A stretch of DNA of 26,014 bases from a virus: the IMG/VR virus record IMGVR_UViG_3300020477_000115, positions 1-26,014 of that record. One strand, 5' to 3'. The position numbers were made by a program, and so were the translations under genes. Of this stretch, positions 14,118 to 23,457 are shown piece after piece. Under the pieces are notes generated by a model. It had not been told where the DNA came from. It saw only the letters and a list, made by a program, of their open reading frames with translations, and did no database searches. The first letter of the stretch is position 1. Each line of letters opens with the position of its first letter.

Positions 14118-14541
14118 GACTACCTCCAAAGTACAATCCAATAATTGCAGACATTAGGTGGGTATCTAGAGGTGTAATAACTACACCAAAATATTCTTTA
14201 TCTAATACAATTTCTTTTTGTTCTATTAAGAATAAAAACCCTCTAGTAAATTCTGTCCAAGTTAAATAAACACTTGTATCAAAAAATACAGGTACTATTT
14301 TAGGCCATCCAATAATAAAGAATACAGCAGTTAATGCTATAATTCTTCTAGTCCATTGAAAACCTTTATTTTCATACCGTCTTGCTTTGTCAATTTCTTC
14401 CATTTGAAATTTACCACGAGCAAGTAACATTTTTTGTTCTGCTTGTTTTGCTTTAATGCTCTGTCCCCATATGGTCATAAATCCACCTAGTACACTAGAA
14501 CCTAGCATTGTAATCATTTCAACAGGTAACCCACCTAACAT
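14104..14541 (-). CDS. Three-TM holin-like membrane protein (145 aa)
   Basis: Hydrophobic segments at about residues 8-27, 66-86 and 126-142 suggest three membrane spans. The RRIIALTAVFFIIGWPKI stretch and overall layout resemble the 3-TM holin family described for gene-transfer agents and marine phages. A holin would permeabilise the inner membrane at lysis, but no endolysin is visible in this window. AGGAG lies about nine bases before the start. A charged linker (28-62) separates spans one and two. The assignment is by topology and memory, not alignment. Confidence 0.6.
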   Translation of the reverse strand: MLGGLPVEMITMLGSSVLGGFMTIWGQSIKAKQAEQKMLLARGKFQMEEIDKARRYENKGFQWTRRIIALTAVFFIIGWPKIVPVFFDTSVYLTWTEFTRGFLFLIEQKEIVLDKEYFGVVITPLDTHLMSAIIGLYFGGSLVKK

Positions 14542-14565
14542 TATTTTATCTCCTATATTTATTTA

Positions 14566-14673
14566 TTAAAATATATAACTATATATGATTATTAAAAGAA
14601 TAATTCCTAAAGCACTGGTAAATATTTTACCTTTCTTGCTTAAATTATTCCACATATCTTTCAATTTACTCAT
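14566..14673 (-). CDS. Small single-span membrane peptide (35 aa)
   Basis: ATG 14673-14671 is preceded by a strong AGGGAGGAT ribosome binding site. The peptide has an amphipathic, basic N-terminus (MSKLKDMWNNLSKKGK) and then one hydrophobic span (IFTSALGIILLIIIYSYIF) reaching the C-terminus. It lies between the 64-aa TM protein and the holin-like gene, in the only gap of that run. The size and layout recall small holins, antiholins or toxin-like membrane peptides. Confidence 0.62.
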   Translation of the reverse strand: MSKLKDMWNNLSKKGKIFTSALGIILLIIIYSYIF

Positions 14674-14685
14674 AACTTATCCTCC

Positions 14686-14880
14686 CTAGTCAGTTATTTT
14701 TATAAAAGCCCAAATAGCACCGAGTATACCCCCGATTGCTAAGAAAACTTTTATCCCTCCAACCCCCATGTTTGAGGTTTTATTTAAATCTCTTATTTGT
14801 TTTTGCATAATACTAATATCGTCTCGAATATAACGAACATCTGTTTTTAATTCTGCAATTTCTTTTTCCCATTCAGCCAT
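14686..14880 (-). CDS. Tail-anchored coiled-coil membrane protein (64 aa)
   Basis: Residues 1-35 form a charged heptad helix (EKEIAELKTDVRYIRDDI), followed by one C-terminal membrane span at about 42-61 (GIKVFLAIGGILGAIWAFI). This is the XhlA/haemolysin-type layout, found near holins in many phages. The neighbours are small membrane or exported proteins, which supports a role in the same envelope module. No clear ribosome binding site. Confidence 0.7.
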   Translation of the reverse strand: MAEWEKEIAELKTDVRYIRDDISIMQKQIRDLNKTSNMGVGGIKVFLAIGGILGAIWAFIKITD

Positions 14881-14883
14881 AAC

Positions 14884-15120
14884 TTAAATCCCCACTCCTG
14901 TTTTACTTAATCCACTAATTGGAAAACTTTTAAATCCTATACAGTATGCATCTATTGCTAATCCTGCTTTATAATCCTCTGGTCTTGCATCATATAACTC
15001 TAATAATTCATACCTTGCCATTTGGCATTCTGCTTCATCTGGATATAAAAAACCATTGTATTTAACCGATGGTGCATTCGGCATTGATATTAGCACCAAC
15101 ATAAACCATATTTTTATCAT
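14884..15120 (-). CDS. Small exported two-cysteine protein (78 aa)
   Basis: The N-terminus (MIKIWFMLVLISMP) reads as a signal sequence. The mature part has C32 (DEAECQMAR) and C60 (IDAYCIGFKSFP), a likely single disulfide. I recall NGFLY...EEC...YC-F proteins of this size in marine phages, uncharacterised. It begins four bases after the 1550-aa gene ends and leads into the envelope run. Confidence 0.68.
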   Translation of the reverse strand: MIKIWFMLVLISMPNAPSVKYNGFLYPDEAECQMARYELLELYDARPEDYKAGLAIDAYCIGFKSFPISGLSKTGVGI

Positions 15121-15124
15121 TGTA

Positions 15125-18100
15125 TTAGTATACGAAGCCTAATTTCTCCATTTGTTTTTCTGGCGTAGGTCTTTCGTAAGCTCCTTCGTGTTCTTCTACA
15201 GGAAATTGTTGACTTCCTTCTGGGAACATTGTTGTGTATTGTTCTTGTTTAGACATATCAGGTGTAAGCCATTCAATTGTTTTAGCAGGTGCTTTTATTA
15301 TTTTTTCAGTATCAATAAGAGGTATACCTAATCCAAAGAATGATGGTATATCCATCTTTTCAGATTCTGGTTCTATTATAGCGGTTTCTATGTATGCTGC
15401 TTCTAGTACTCTACTAAAATCCATATTAAGTTTTTTATTTATAACACCCCTATCTATAATTTCATTTACAACTCGTGCTGCATCTTTACTTTTGAGCATT
15501 TCTTTTATAAAATCACCTTTACCTTTATTCATAGCTCGTAAAGCTAATTCTGATGCAACAAATCTAAATCCAATAACACCTCTAGCTAAACCATATATTC
15601 TACTAAGTATAGCCGGTAATCCAAGACCTGCAGGGAATACCATTTGTCCACCTTTATCAATTACTTTAAGTATATCCTTTTGAATCATTGCAGACATATC
15701 TACTGTTGAACGAAGATAGTTAAAATGGTCGTCATCCATTATTTGTTTTAAAGAAGGTTCGACAGAATCTAGCCATCCTTTAAATCCATCAAAGTCAAAA
15801 CCATTTAAATTTTTAGATATTCCTTTGTGTACCCATTTGCCGCCCACATTTTGATTAGAGAAACTCATTGTAATGTAGTCTCCAATCATATTAGAAACAG
15901 CCATATTAAATTCACCTTTATTTTTAAAGGTTCCTTGTTTAAGCATGGTTTCTCTAAGTGTAATTAAATCTAATCCTGTTTTAACATCACCTTCTTTACC
16001 TATAAATCGTTCAATAAATGTTTTGTTATCAGATAACCCATCACTTAATTTTCCTACTTGATTAAGTATTTTCTGTTCAGCTTGTTGGTTAAGTTTCCGT
16101 ATTGTTGCTCCATCTACATTAGCTTTTCTTACTAAATCAGATTGTAATTTAACTATTTCTGAATTAAGTTTTGTATTTTTACTTAACTCTGTAATGATAG
16201 CTTTTTTATTATTTATAAGATTATCAATTTCGTAAAGTGCAAATTTTGTACCATCAATTGAATCAACAGAAAGTTTGTCAGCAAGTTTTATAATATCATG
16301 AAATAAATTTATTGAATGTCCATCTGTATCTACAATTTCACCATCAAGTATTCTATACTTACCAGTTGTAAACTTACCTATATTTTTTCTAAATTCAGCA
16401 CCAAGTTGTTCATCAATCATTCTTGTTATGTGAGCTTTCCACATAAGTGCCTTGTTACTTGTAGGGTCAATAAGATAACCTTTTCCTTTAACATAAGTAC
16501 CTGCGTTTAATGAAATTTGGTCTCTAAAAAGTTCTGGATTTTTCTTTATTTCGTTAAAGTTAATCCATGTTGTTGGATGGTTTTTAAGTGTTTTACCTGT
16601 AGGAAAAGAAGGGCCATACGGAAATTCTTGTCCTAGTTGTGAATAGGTAAGCCACTTAGAACCAATTTTAGCTATATCACTTTCTTTATCTAAGTATCTA
16701 TTTGCATAGTTATACTTAAAGTTTTCACGAGCATTAAGTAAATCATCTTTTAGATTTGGATATGCTTCTTTATACTTTTCAGCTAAATCATCTATTAGTT
16801 TTTCAGAATCATCAAATAAAGATGCAAATACTCCTGCGGAAGTATCACCTTGTTTTGATAAGACAAAATCTATTCGTTGAAATTCTCCACGTAACTTACT
16901 TAATTCCTGTATATTAAATGTTAATGGAAATGCTGCTTCATCACCTCCAACACTTTTTCTTAACCATTCAAACATGGTCATATGGTCTATTGTGTTAGGT
17001 TTAACATTAAGTTGTTCTGCTAAAGCAAATTGTTTTTCTTTAAACCATTTTTTATATTCTAATTCTTTTAAATTTGAGGTAAGACCATCAATATACGCCT
17101 CTCCTTTATCTAGTATATGAAGTTTTCGTATTTGTCTTTCGGCCGCTCCATCAAAAATACCTTTTATTTGTTTAAATTGTCGAGGAGCTTTTTCGTTTCC
17201 TCTCCAAAAAACTTTTTTACCACTAATTAAATTGTCTTTATCTCCAAAAGCTTTCCAAAAACTTTCAAACAAATTAAATCCATCTATATTAGCATCTCCG
17301 TACTTTTTATAAACTTTATTATATTGCCCCATTGCATTCGTAAATGCTTCTCTTTCAAATACAAGTAGTCCTTTTGCTAAATTAAAGTTAAGAGGAACAG
17401 ATGATTCACTGGAGTTATTAATAACTTTTGTAATCTGTGAACTTATACTGTCAGAAAGACTTTTGTATCGTTGAATATCATTAATTAAACTTTCATACTG
17501 AGGCTTATTAATCATTTCATTTAGGATAGGGTCTTTCTTCATAAAGTCAAAAAACTCATCCATTCTTGCTAAGTTTTCATAGAGAATTTCTGAATTACTC
17601 CACATAGGATGGTCGGGCTGCCCTATATTATCAAAGAATTGTTTACTATCATCTAATAACTTTGCAAATTCTTGTGTTGTTTCTAATTGATTTTGATTTA
17701 TAAAGTTTTGAAGAGAATCTTGCATCTCTTTAATTTGTGTTTGAGCTAATGCACCTTCTTCTCCCGGCACCCCTCTTACTGATTTATTACTTATTTCATC
17801 TAGTGTATCTTGTAATGATTTTATTAAGAATTGATGTGTTGCAAGGTTATTTAAAAAATCTGGATTGTCTTTACTGAATAAAGTTGCTACACCAGAATTG
17901 CCAACTTTTGCTGCATCTCTTGCTGCCATCATTGGGCCAAGCATAGATATAATAGCAAACTCTTCATGAAATAAATGAATATTTTCTGAACCTAAAACTT
18001 TTTCAAAGTTAGATACCATTTGTTCATAGTTTTCTATGTTTGCTTTTAAGTGCCTCATAACATCTGGGCCACCTTCATTTAATTTCATTGCAAACTTTTC

Positions 18101-19777
18101 AAACTGTGCAAATTCTGCCCAATTTATTTCACGGTAAGCATTTAATTTTTTATCCCATATTTTTGTTTCACGTAAAATTTGTGGCTTTAATCGTATTACA
18201 TCACCTTCAAATCCTAATGAACCATTTCGCATAGCAACAGTAGCTATATCTAAAAATGATGCTAATCCGTGATACCCAGTTCTTCCTATTCCTAATAGCC
18301 AATTACCACCCATTCCAACAGAAAGACCGCCTCCGGCTCCACCTAATAACTCAAACTGGTCTCCAAAAACTCTTGATGTTAAAACAGCACCTGATGCAAA
18401 TCCTAATTCCATTGCTGCATCCTGCTTAAATATGTTTGGTACACCTTTTATTGAATAACTTAACTGTTTAAATTTTAAATCTCTAACATTATCACTTAAT
18501 TTTATTAGTTGTTGCTTATCAATTTTACCGGCATTAAATTTTATAAGACCATCGTCATAAACTTTTTGTGCATTAAAAATATCTTTTTCAAGTTTATTAG
18601 CCATTCGCATAAACTCTTTTGATTCTCGTGCTTGCATTCCTGTTTTAATTTGACTGCTTCCCCAAAATCTAGAGAAAAAATTTGATTTTAATTTATTTGC
18701 AGTATCAGTTGCAGGATAATTCTGTTTAATATACTCATTAAATATATCATCATCCGTCATCCCCTTTTTAAAGTCTTTTGATTTTTTAAATTGTCTTGAC
18801 CACTCAGTAAATCCTTTATATTTCTTCAATGCATTTCTGTACATTGCTGTACTGAACCCTGCTGCTATAGGAGCAAAGTCAACTATATAACCTGTAGTTT
18901 GTGTTGCAAAACCACCGGCATCTTTTTTTAAGTCTTCTAAAACTTCAATAGGTACTTCAACTCCTAAGTTTTTACGTATTCTATTTTGCCACCATTCAGT
19001 AGACGTTGGTATTTTTCCTTCTAAAAATATCTCTAGTTTTGTTTGTTCTTCACCACGCAATAAATCTAACTCTTCTAGAGTTTTATTTTTAAGATTACCC
19101 ATCATTGATATTGTAGGTATATCATCCCAACGGCCTTCTATAGCTGCTTGAATTTCATTTAGTTTTAATTGTGATTGTTTTGCATTTACATCTTTTAATA
19201 AGTTAGGAGGAAATGCTATGTAGTTATCCCATAGGCCATCTACCATACTTAATAAACCAATCGTTTTATCAGCATCTTCCACATAACCAGTATTTCGCTT
19301 AAATGGTAAAGCGAAGTTTCCTTCTATAAGTATTTTTTGAACGTCTGGGGAAAGTTTATGTTTGCGGAGAACTTGAGCTTGGTTAGTATTGTATTCGTTA
19401 ACATATTCGGGTTCACCAAATATAGCAATACTTTCTAATTGCTCTTCTTTTTTTTGTGAGATTACCTGCTGTTGAATTTCATCTAAGTTCATACCCTCAA
19501 AAGGGTCTACTTTTTCTTTCGGAGCATTTAATTCTAAATGCTTTTGAAATAAGTCTTCGTGAAACGCAGGGTCAACATTAGGGTCGTTTAAATAAATTGG
19601 TTTATTGTTTTTTCCGTAAGGATAAATAGGAGTACCACCATCAAAAACGCTTTTTCTGTAGGAATCAGAATACATATTAGCATTATTTTCATCAAGAAAA
19701 TCTGCACTCTGTTCTTGCTGTACTTCTACTTGGTTTTCTTCTTCGTTAAGAAGAGTTTCTACTTCATTGTTTACCAT
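15125..19777 (-). CDS. Giant putative internal virion/ejection protein (1550 aa)
   Basis: The largest gene in the window. The first 150 residues are acidic and Asn/Gln-rich, followed by long helical, charged sequence with scattered hydrophobic Gly-rich stretches (near residues 290-310 and 460-510, the latter GGAGGGLSVGMGG). No enzyme motif (lytic transglycosylase, peptidase) was recognised by eye. In short-tailed phages, proteins of 1000-2000 aa near the tail genes are usually internal core proteins that are ejected to form the genome-translocation channel, like T7 gp16; that is my best inference. Start supported by AAGGA about eight bases upstream. Confidence 0.7.
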   Translation of the reverse strand: MVNNEVETLLNEEENQVEVQQEQSADFLDENNANMYSDSYRKSVFDGGTPIYPYGKNNKPIYLNDPNVDPAFHEDLFQKHLELNAPKEKVDPFEGMNLDEIQQQVISQKKEEQLESIAIFGEPEYVNEYNTNQAQVLRKHKLSPDVQKILIEGNFALPFKRNTGYVEDADKTIGLLSMVDGLWDNYIAFPPNLLKDVNAKQSQLKLNEIQAAIEGRWDDIPTISMMGNLKNKTLEELDLLRGEEQTKLEIFLEGKIPTSTEWWQNRIRKNLGVEVPIEVLEDLKKDAGGFATQTTGYIVDFAPIAAGFSTAMYRNALKKYKGFTEWSRQFKKSKDFKKGMTDDDIFNEYIKQNYPATDTANKLKSNFFSRFWGSSQIKTGMQARESKEFMRMANKLEKDIFNAQKVYDDGLIKFNAGKIDKQQLIKLSDNVRDLKFKQLSYSIKGVPNIFKQDAAMELGFASGAVLTSRVFGDQFELLGGAGGGLSVGMGGNWLLGIGRTGYHGLASFLDIATVAMRNGSLGFEGDVIRLKPQILRETKIWDKKLNAYREINWAEFAQFEKFAMKLNEGGPDVMRHLKANIENYEQMVSNFEKVLGSENIHLFHEEFAIISMLGPMMAARDAAKVGNSGVATLFSKDNPDFLNNLATHQFLIKSLQDTLDEISNKSVRGVPGEEGALAQTQIKEMQDSLQNFINQNQLETTQEFAKLLDDSKQFFDNIGQPDHPMWSNSEILYENLARMDEFFDFMKKDPILNEMINKPQYESLINDIQRYKSLSDSISSQITKVINNSSESSVPLNFNLAKGLLVFEREAFTNAMGQYNKVYKKYGDANIDGFNLFESFWKAFGDKDNLISGKKVFWRGNEKAPRQFKQIKGIFDGAAERQIRKLHILDKGEAYIDGLTSNLKELEYKKWFKEKQFALAEQLNVKPNTIDHMTMFEWLRKSVGGDEAAFPLTFNIQELSKLRGEFQRIDFVLSKQGDTSAGVFASLFDDSEKLIDDLAEKYKEAYPNLKDDLLNARENFKYNYANRYLDKESDIAKIGSKWLTYSQLGQEFPYGPSFPTGKTLKNHPTTWINFNEIKKNPELFRDQISLNAGTYVKGKGYLIDPTSNKALMWKAHITRMIDEQLGAEFRKNIGKFTTGKYRILDGEIVDTDGHSINLFHDIIKLADKLSVDSIDGTKFALYEIDNLINNKKAIITELSKNTKLNSEIVKLQSDLVRKANVDGATIRKLNQQAEQKILNQVGKLSDGLSDNKTFIERFIGKEGDVKTGLDLITLRETMLKQGTFKNKGEFNMAVSNMIGDYITMSFSNQNVGGKWVHKGISKNLNGFDFDGFKGWLDSVEPSLKQIMDDDHFNYLRSTVDMSAMIQKDILKVIDKGGQMVFPAGLGLPAILSRIYGLARGVIGFRFVASELALRAMNKGKGDFIKEMLKSKDAARVVNEIIDRGVINKKLNMDFSRVLEAAYIETAIIEPESEKMDIPSFFGLGIPLIDTEKIIKAPAKTIEWLTPDMSKQEQYTTMFPEGSQQFPVEEHEGAYERPTPEKQMEKLGFVY

Positions 19778-19786
19778 GTGTTATCC

Positions 19787-22168
19787 TTACTGTAGTGTTG
19801 AATCTGGTGTTGCATCGTCATCAACAAGACCACCTAATAAACTCCAATTGTCTTTTACTATATTAGATGAATCTTGAATATCGTTTTCTTGAAAGTGGGT
19901 TTTATAAGTATCAAAAACCGGGTCATCAAAGTCTGCATAGTTTTCTTTGACAGTATCATAAAATCTAGGAAAATATTTTTCAACATCTTCTAATTTCATT
20001 GGCATACTTGTTGCTTTATCTCCACCTTTAAAGTAGTTAAAGTAAACAATATTTTTTCCGTCTTCTGTTTTTTCTCTTGTTGGTGTTGCTCCCGGTGTAT
20101 ATTGTCCTTGATACGCTAATCCATTAAAGTAATCATCTTTTTGCATTGATACTTGTACTGTTGGTTCAGAATACCCCATTAACATATCACGCAGTTTAAA
20201 ATACTCTTTTTTTCCATTAAATTGAAGTAATCGTTCATACATCATTGCGGCTTGCATATTTTGCATTGCATTTGGATTAGACAAATCTGTTTTGTATTGA
20301 GCAAGAGTAATTGGTAGCTCAATTGTTTTGTAGATAGATTCTAATGCTGAAAGATTTAGTCCTTGAGATGTAAATAAACCATTATACATAGCTCTATCCA
20401 TAATTTCATAGTCAGTATCAGATATTGTTTTACCTCCTGTACCCCCTTGCAAAATCATAGAAACAGTATAGTTTAATGCTGTAGCAAAAAATTTTCTTTG
20501 AGCTGCTACTTGTAGCCTTTTATCCATTTTGTTATTAATTTGGTCTGCTATATTATATGTTTTACCATCTAATTCAAAAGTTGATACAGCTTGTCTAGCT
20601 TTTGCACCTAATTTATTATCAGTATATATTTGTTGTAAAATTGAATTAGCTTCATTCGCACCAAATGTCTGTGGTAATAGTCCTGCTTGCTCTGTAATTC
20701 CTTCTAATAATACCATTAAATCAAGTGTACCACCAACAAATGGAGAACCACCATAACTCGGTTCATACGTTGTAAGTATATTTCGTATTAAATCTAGAGT
20801 TGTTGTTCCTTGTTGACCAACATTTTTTATATCAGCTATCATAGTATCACTTGGAGCAACAATACGTTTTTGTGCTTCATCAATTTTAGAAGCATCTAAA
20901 ATATTTACAAACATAGGGTCACTATCATCTGTTAATACAGGAAGTACACCTAAAGCTAAACTTTCTAGTCGTGCTTCATGATTTATTCCTACATATCTTT
21001 TTGAACCATCTGGTAATGTTGTATAACCATCAGAGGGGCCATAAACTTCTTCATTAGCATTCCAAAAAGCAACAAGTTCATTTCCTGCACTCATTCTTCC
21101 TGTTGTTGCAAATTCATTAGCGTGCTTTACAGCGAGTAAATCTTGTGGTCTATCTTTTAAATTATAAATAACTTCTAAGTTAGCTTCTACACCTGTTGTT
21201 CCCGGTTGATGTAACTCTGGGTTATACGCTTTTGTAATTTCTGCTAAAGCCATAATATCATCTAGTGGCATATCTGGATATAATTTAGTAATATCATCTT
21301 GTGTTAAAATAAAATCATATAAACCATCTTCACTTTCTTTTGTAAAAGCATTGGTTATATTTTTATTTTTCTTTTTTGCTTCTTGAAAAGTTAAAGCTTT
21401 AATGTAATTAGTAGAATCTTCATAAGATGTTTCCATACCAAGTACGTCAGGAAATTTTTCTGTGTCAAATAAATTTTGAAATGCACCTTTACCTTGTTTA
21501 TTTGGTTTAATACGTGCCCATGCTAAAAATTCTCCTGTGTCAGCTTTACTTGCATTACTAACACGGTACTTATTAAATAATTGTGTTGCATAAGTTTGAA
21601 ATCGTTGTAATTCTGAATCTGGTAAACTTAATACAATATCTTTAAATCCCGGTATTGACCAAGCTTCATTCAAATCTTCCATTTTTTTTGCATCCCACTC
21701 TGGCCCAACTTTAGGATTGTTGTTGTTATCAACATATTGATTTAATCTAAAACTCGATTCTCCTTGTCCAAAAACTTCAAATCCACTTGCTTCTGCTAAT
21801 GCATTAGAAGCACTTGCAAGAGTGTCTTTATGTGTTTCAAGTTTTATTGCGTTGGTATTTTTTAAGTTTTCCAGTTCTAAAGTATTTAGATGGTCTTGCT
21901 TTGCCTCTTCACTATCCCAACCTCGTTCCATTCTTGCTAAGTCTATAGCATTTAGATGTTGTAAATTTGTGTTAGCTAAACTCTGCTGATGTTTATAATC
22001 TGCTAAATTATATTGATGATTTCTATCTTCAACGAGTTTTTGCATTTCCCAAATTTTTTCTTGTTCGTTTAATGCCGCTTCATAATCAGCAGCCGACTTT
22101 GCTTTTTTACGTTCGTTGTATCGTTTTAATAAACCTGTTCCAAATGATACTAATAAAGGTGATACCAT
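19787..22168 (-). CDS. Putative virion protein (793 aa)
   Basis: Starts after a strong GAGGAGGT. The N-terminal 130 residues form a long charged, Gln/Asn/Leu-rich helix likely to be a coiled coil; the rest is a mixed soluble domain without recognised enzyme motifs. It is followed closely by the 1550-aa gene and preceded by smaller structural-type genes, matching the gp15/gp16-like internal protein position of podoviruses. No signal peptide. Family not recognised with certainty. Confidence 0.65.
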   Translation of the reverse strand: MVSPLLVSFGTGLLKRYNERKKAKSAADYEAALNEQEKIWEMQKLVEDRNHQYNLADYKHQQSLANTNLQHLNAIDLARMERGWDSEEAKQDHLNTLELENLKNTNAIKLETHKDTLASASNALAEASGFEVFGQGESSFRLNQYVDNNNNPKVGPEWDAKKMEDLNEAWSIPGFKDIVLSLPDSELQRFQTYATQLFNKYRVSNASKADTGEFLAWARIKPNKQGKGAFQNLFDTEKFPDVLGMETSYEDSTNYIKALTFQEAKKKNKNITNAFTKESEDGLYDFILTQDDITKLYPDMPLDDIMALAEITKAYNPELHQPGTTGVEANLEVIYNLKDRPQDLLAVKHANEFATTGRMSAGNELVAFWNANEEVYGPSDGYTTLPDGSKRYVGINHEARLESLALGVLPVLTDDSDPMFVNILDASKIDEAQKRIVAPSDTMIADIKNVGQQGTTTLDLIRNILTTYEPSYGGSPFVGGTLDLMVLLEGITEQAGLLPQTFGANEANSILQQIYTDNKLGAKARQAVSTFELDGKTYNIADQINNKMDKRLQVAAQRKFFATALNYTVSMILQGGTGGKTISDTDYEIMDRAMYNGLFTSQGLNLSALESIYKTIELPITLAQYKTDLSNPNAMQNMQAAMMYERLLQFNGKKEYFKLRDMLMGYSEPTVQVSMQKDDYFNGLAYQGQYTPGATPTREKTEDGKNIVYFNYFKGGDKATSMPMKLEDVEKYFPRFYDTVKENYADFDDPVFDTYKTHFQENDIQDSSNIVKDNWSLLGGLVDDDATPDSTLQ

Positions 22169-22169
22169 A

Positions 22170-22742
22170 TTATACCTCCTCTGATGGTGATTGATTATCC
22201 ATTCCTATAAATCCTTCTGGTTCTTCGTTAATTGGTTTTGCTGCATTTGCTTTTCTAAATTCTTGTTCAGCACCTACTTCTTGTAAAATCATTTTTAATT
22301 GTTCTGGGTTTCTATCAGCCATCATACGTAATGCTGATTCATCATCCATTGTATCTGCTTCATCTGGTTTGTTACCATCTGAAAATACCTTAACAGGAAT
22401 ATCCGCTTCTAAAGCCATATTAATTAATACAAGTGCAATAGGGGGTTTAATAATTTCTGCTGCATCGGGGGATATAACACCTCCGGCAAATCCACCTAAT
22501 CCAATTGTATTTACTATTTCTTCGACACTCATACCGGCAAACATAAGTTTTTGAAAACGAGCTTGATTTTCTGGTTGCATAAGTTTATCAACAATAAAAT
22601 CTACTGCATCATCGGGGTCAGCAAACATAGGAGGTTGTTCATATGGTCTACTGCCCGGTGTATCTGTTAAAGAATGACCCGGAACAGGTCTATTAAAACG
22701 ATTAATTGGTTGTTCTTCTGTTAATGTTTTTTGTATAGCCAT
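22170..22742 (-). CDS. Conserved marine-phage protein, probable structural (190 aa)
   Basis: The N-terminus NRFNRPVPGHSLTDTPGSRPYEQPP followed by an acidic helix is a pattern I recall from many marine phage proteins annotated as structural or hypothetical. The central part is Met/Leu/Ile-rich with a Gly-rich GLGGFAGG patch; the C-terminus is acidic. Only one base separates it from the next gene. Function unknown; a virion or assembly role is inferred from position. Confidence 0.62.
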   Translation of the reverse strand: MAIQKTLTEEQPINRFNRPVPGHSLTDTPGSRPYEQPPMFADPDDAVDFIVDKLMQPENQARFQKLMFAGMSVEEIVNTIGLGGFAGGVISPDAAEIIKPPIALVLINMALEADIPVKVFSDGNKPDEADTMDDESALRMMADRNPEQLKMILQEVGAEQEFRKANAAKPINEEPEGFIGMDNQSPSEEV

Positions 22743-22746
22743 ATTT

Positions 22747-23445
22747 TTACCCTATCTTACTTGATTCAAGTTTCATTGTTGGCCCACTTGATTGATATAT
22801 AGAAATCATTTCACCACTATTTATACCACCAGACCAAATTTGCTTATAATTAGGATTACTTAAAATATTATATAATGATGATTGAACATATCTATTTCTA
22901 TAACCCGGTTTTATTTGTGCAGAAGCTGATTGAAATCCTCTATGTGGAACACCAGATGTAAGTCTACTACCATGAGGAGAACGTACTTGTATATTTTGTA
23001 TTTTATCACCGGCAGATTCTTTTTCACTTTCTTTTAAATACTTCTGTAAAAAACTACTTGCTATTTTTCCACCTGATGTATCACCACCTACAAAACCTCT
23101 TAACTTGTCTACACCTTTACCTAAAAATCCTGTTTGATATTTTTTTGTTTCTACCATTTCACCCGCAGGTGTCCAAACTTTTTGACCGGTTCCAACTAAT
23201 TTAGTTCCAAACCCAAACTTATCATTTAAATTTGTAAAGTATCCTTTAGGGTCACTTACCATACCACCAATATTACTAGCACCTCTAGCAAATAAACTTT
23301 GTTGACTTTCACCAAATGGAACAAATCCACCAATAATAAGTGATGCTGTTATTGCAGGGTTTTCAATAATTTCATTAGGTATAACTTTTCGTAATTGCTT
23401 CTTAAATAAATTAAGTTTCTTTTTTACTGATTTAAAAAATCCCAT
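22747..23445 (-). CDS. Putative virion-associated protein (232 aa)
   Basis: Starts after AAGGAG at eight or nine bases. The N-terminus is strongly basic and amphipathic (KSVKKKLNLFKKQLRKV), followed by one moderately hydrophobic segment (ITASLIIGGFVPF) and a Gly/Ser/Lys-rich, low-complexity remainder. This could bind membrane or DNA. Family not recognised; it lies inside the structural block. Confidence 0.55.
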   Translation of the reverse strand: MGFFKSVKKKLNLFKKQLRKVIPNEIIENPAITASLIIGGFVPFGESQQSLFARGASNIGGMVSDPKGYFTNLNDKFGFGTKLVGTGQKVWTPAGEMVETKKYQTGFLGKGVDKLRGFVGGDTSGGKIASSFLQKYLKESEKESAGDKIQNIQVRSPHGSRLTSGVPHRGFQSASAQIKPGYRNRYVQSSLYNILSNPNYKQIWSGGINSGEMISIYQSSGPTMKLESSKIG

Positions 23446-23457
23446 CTATATATCTCC

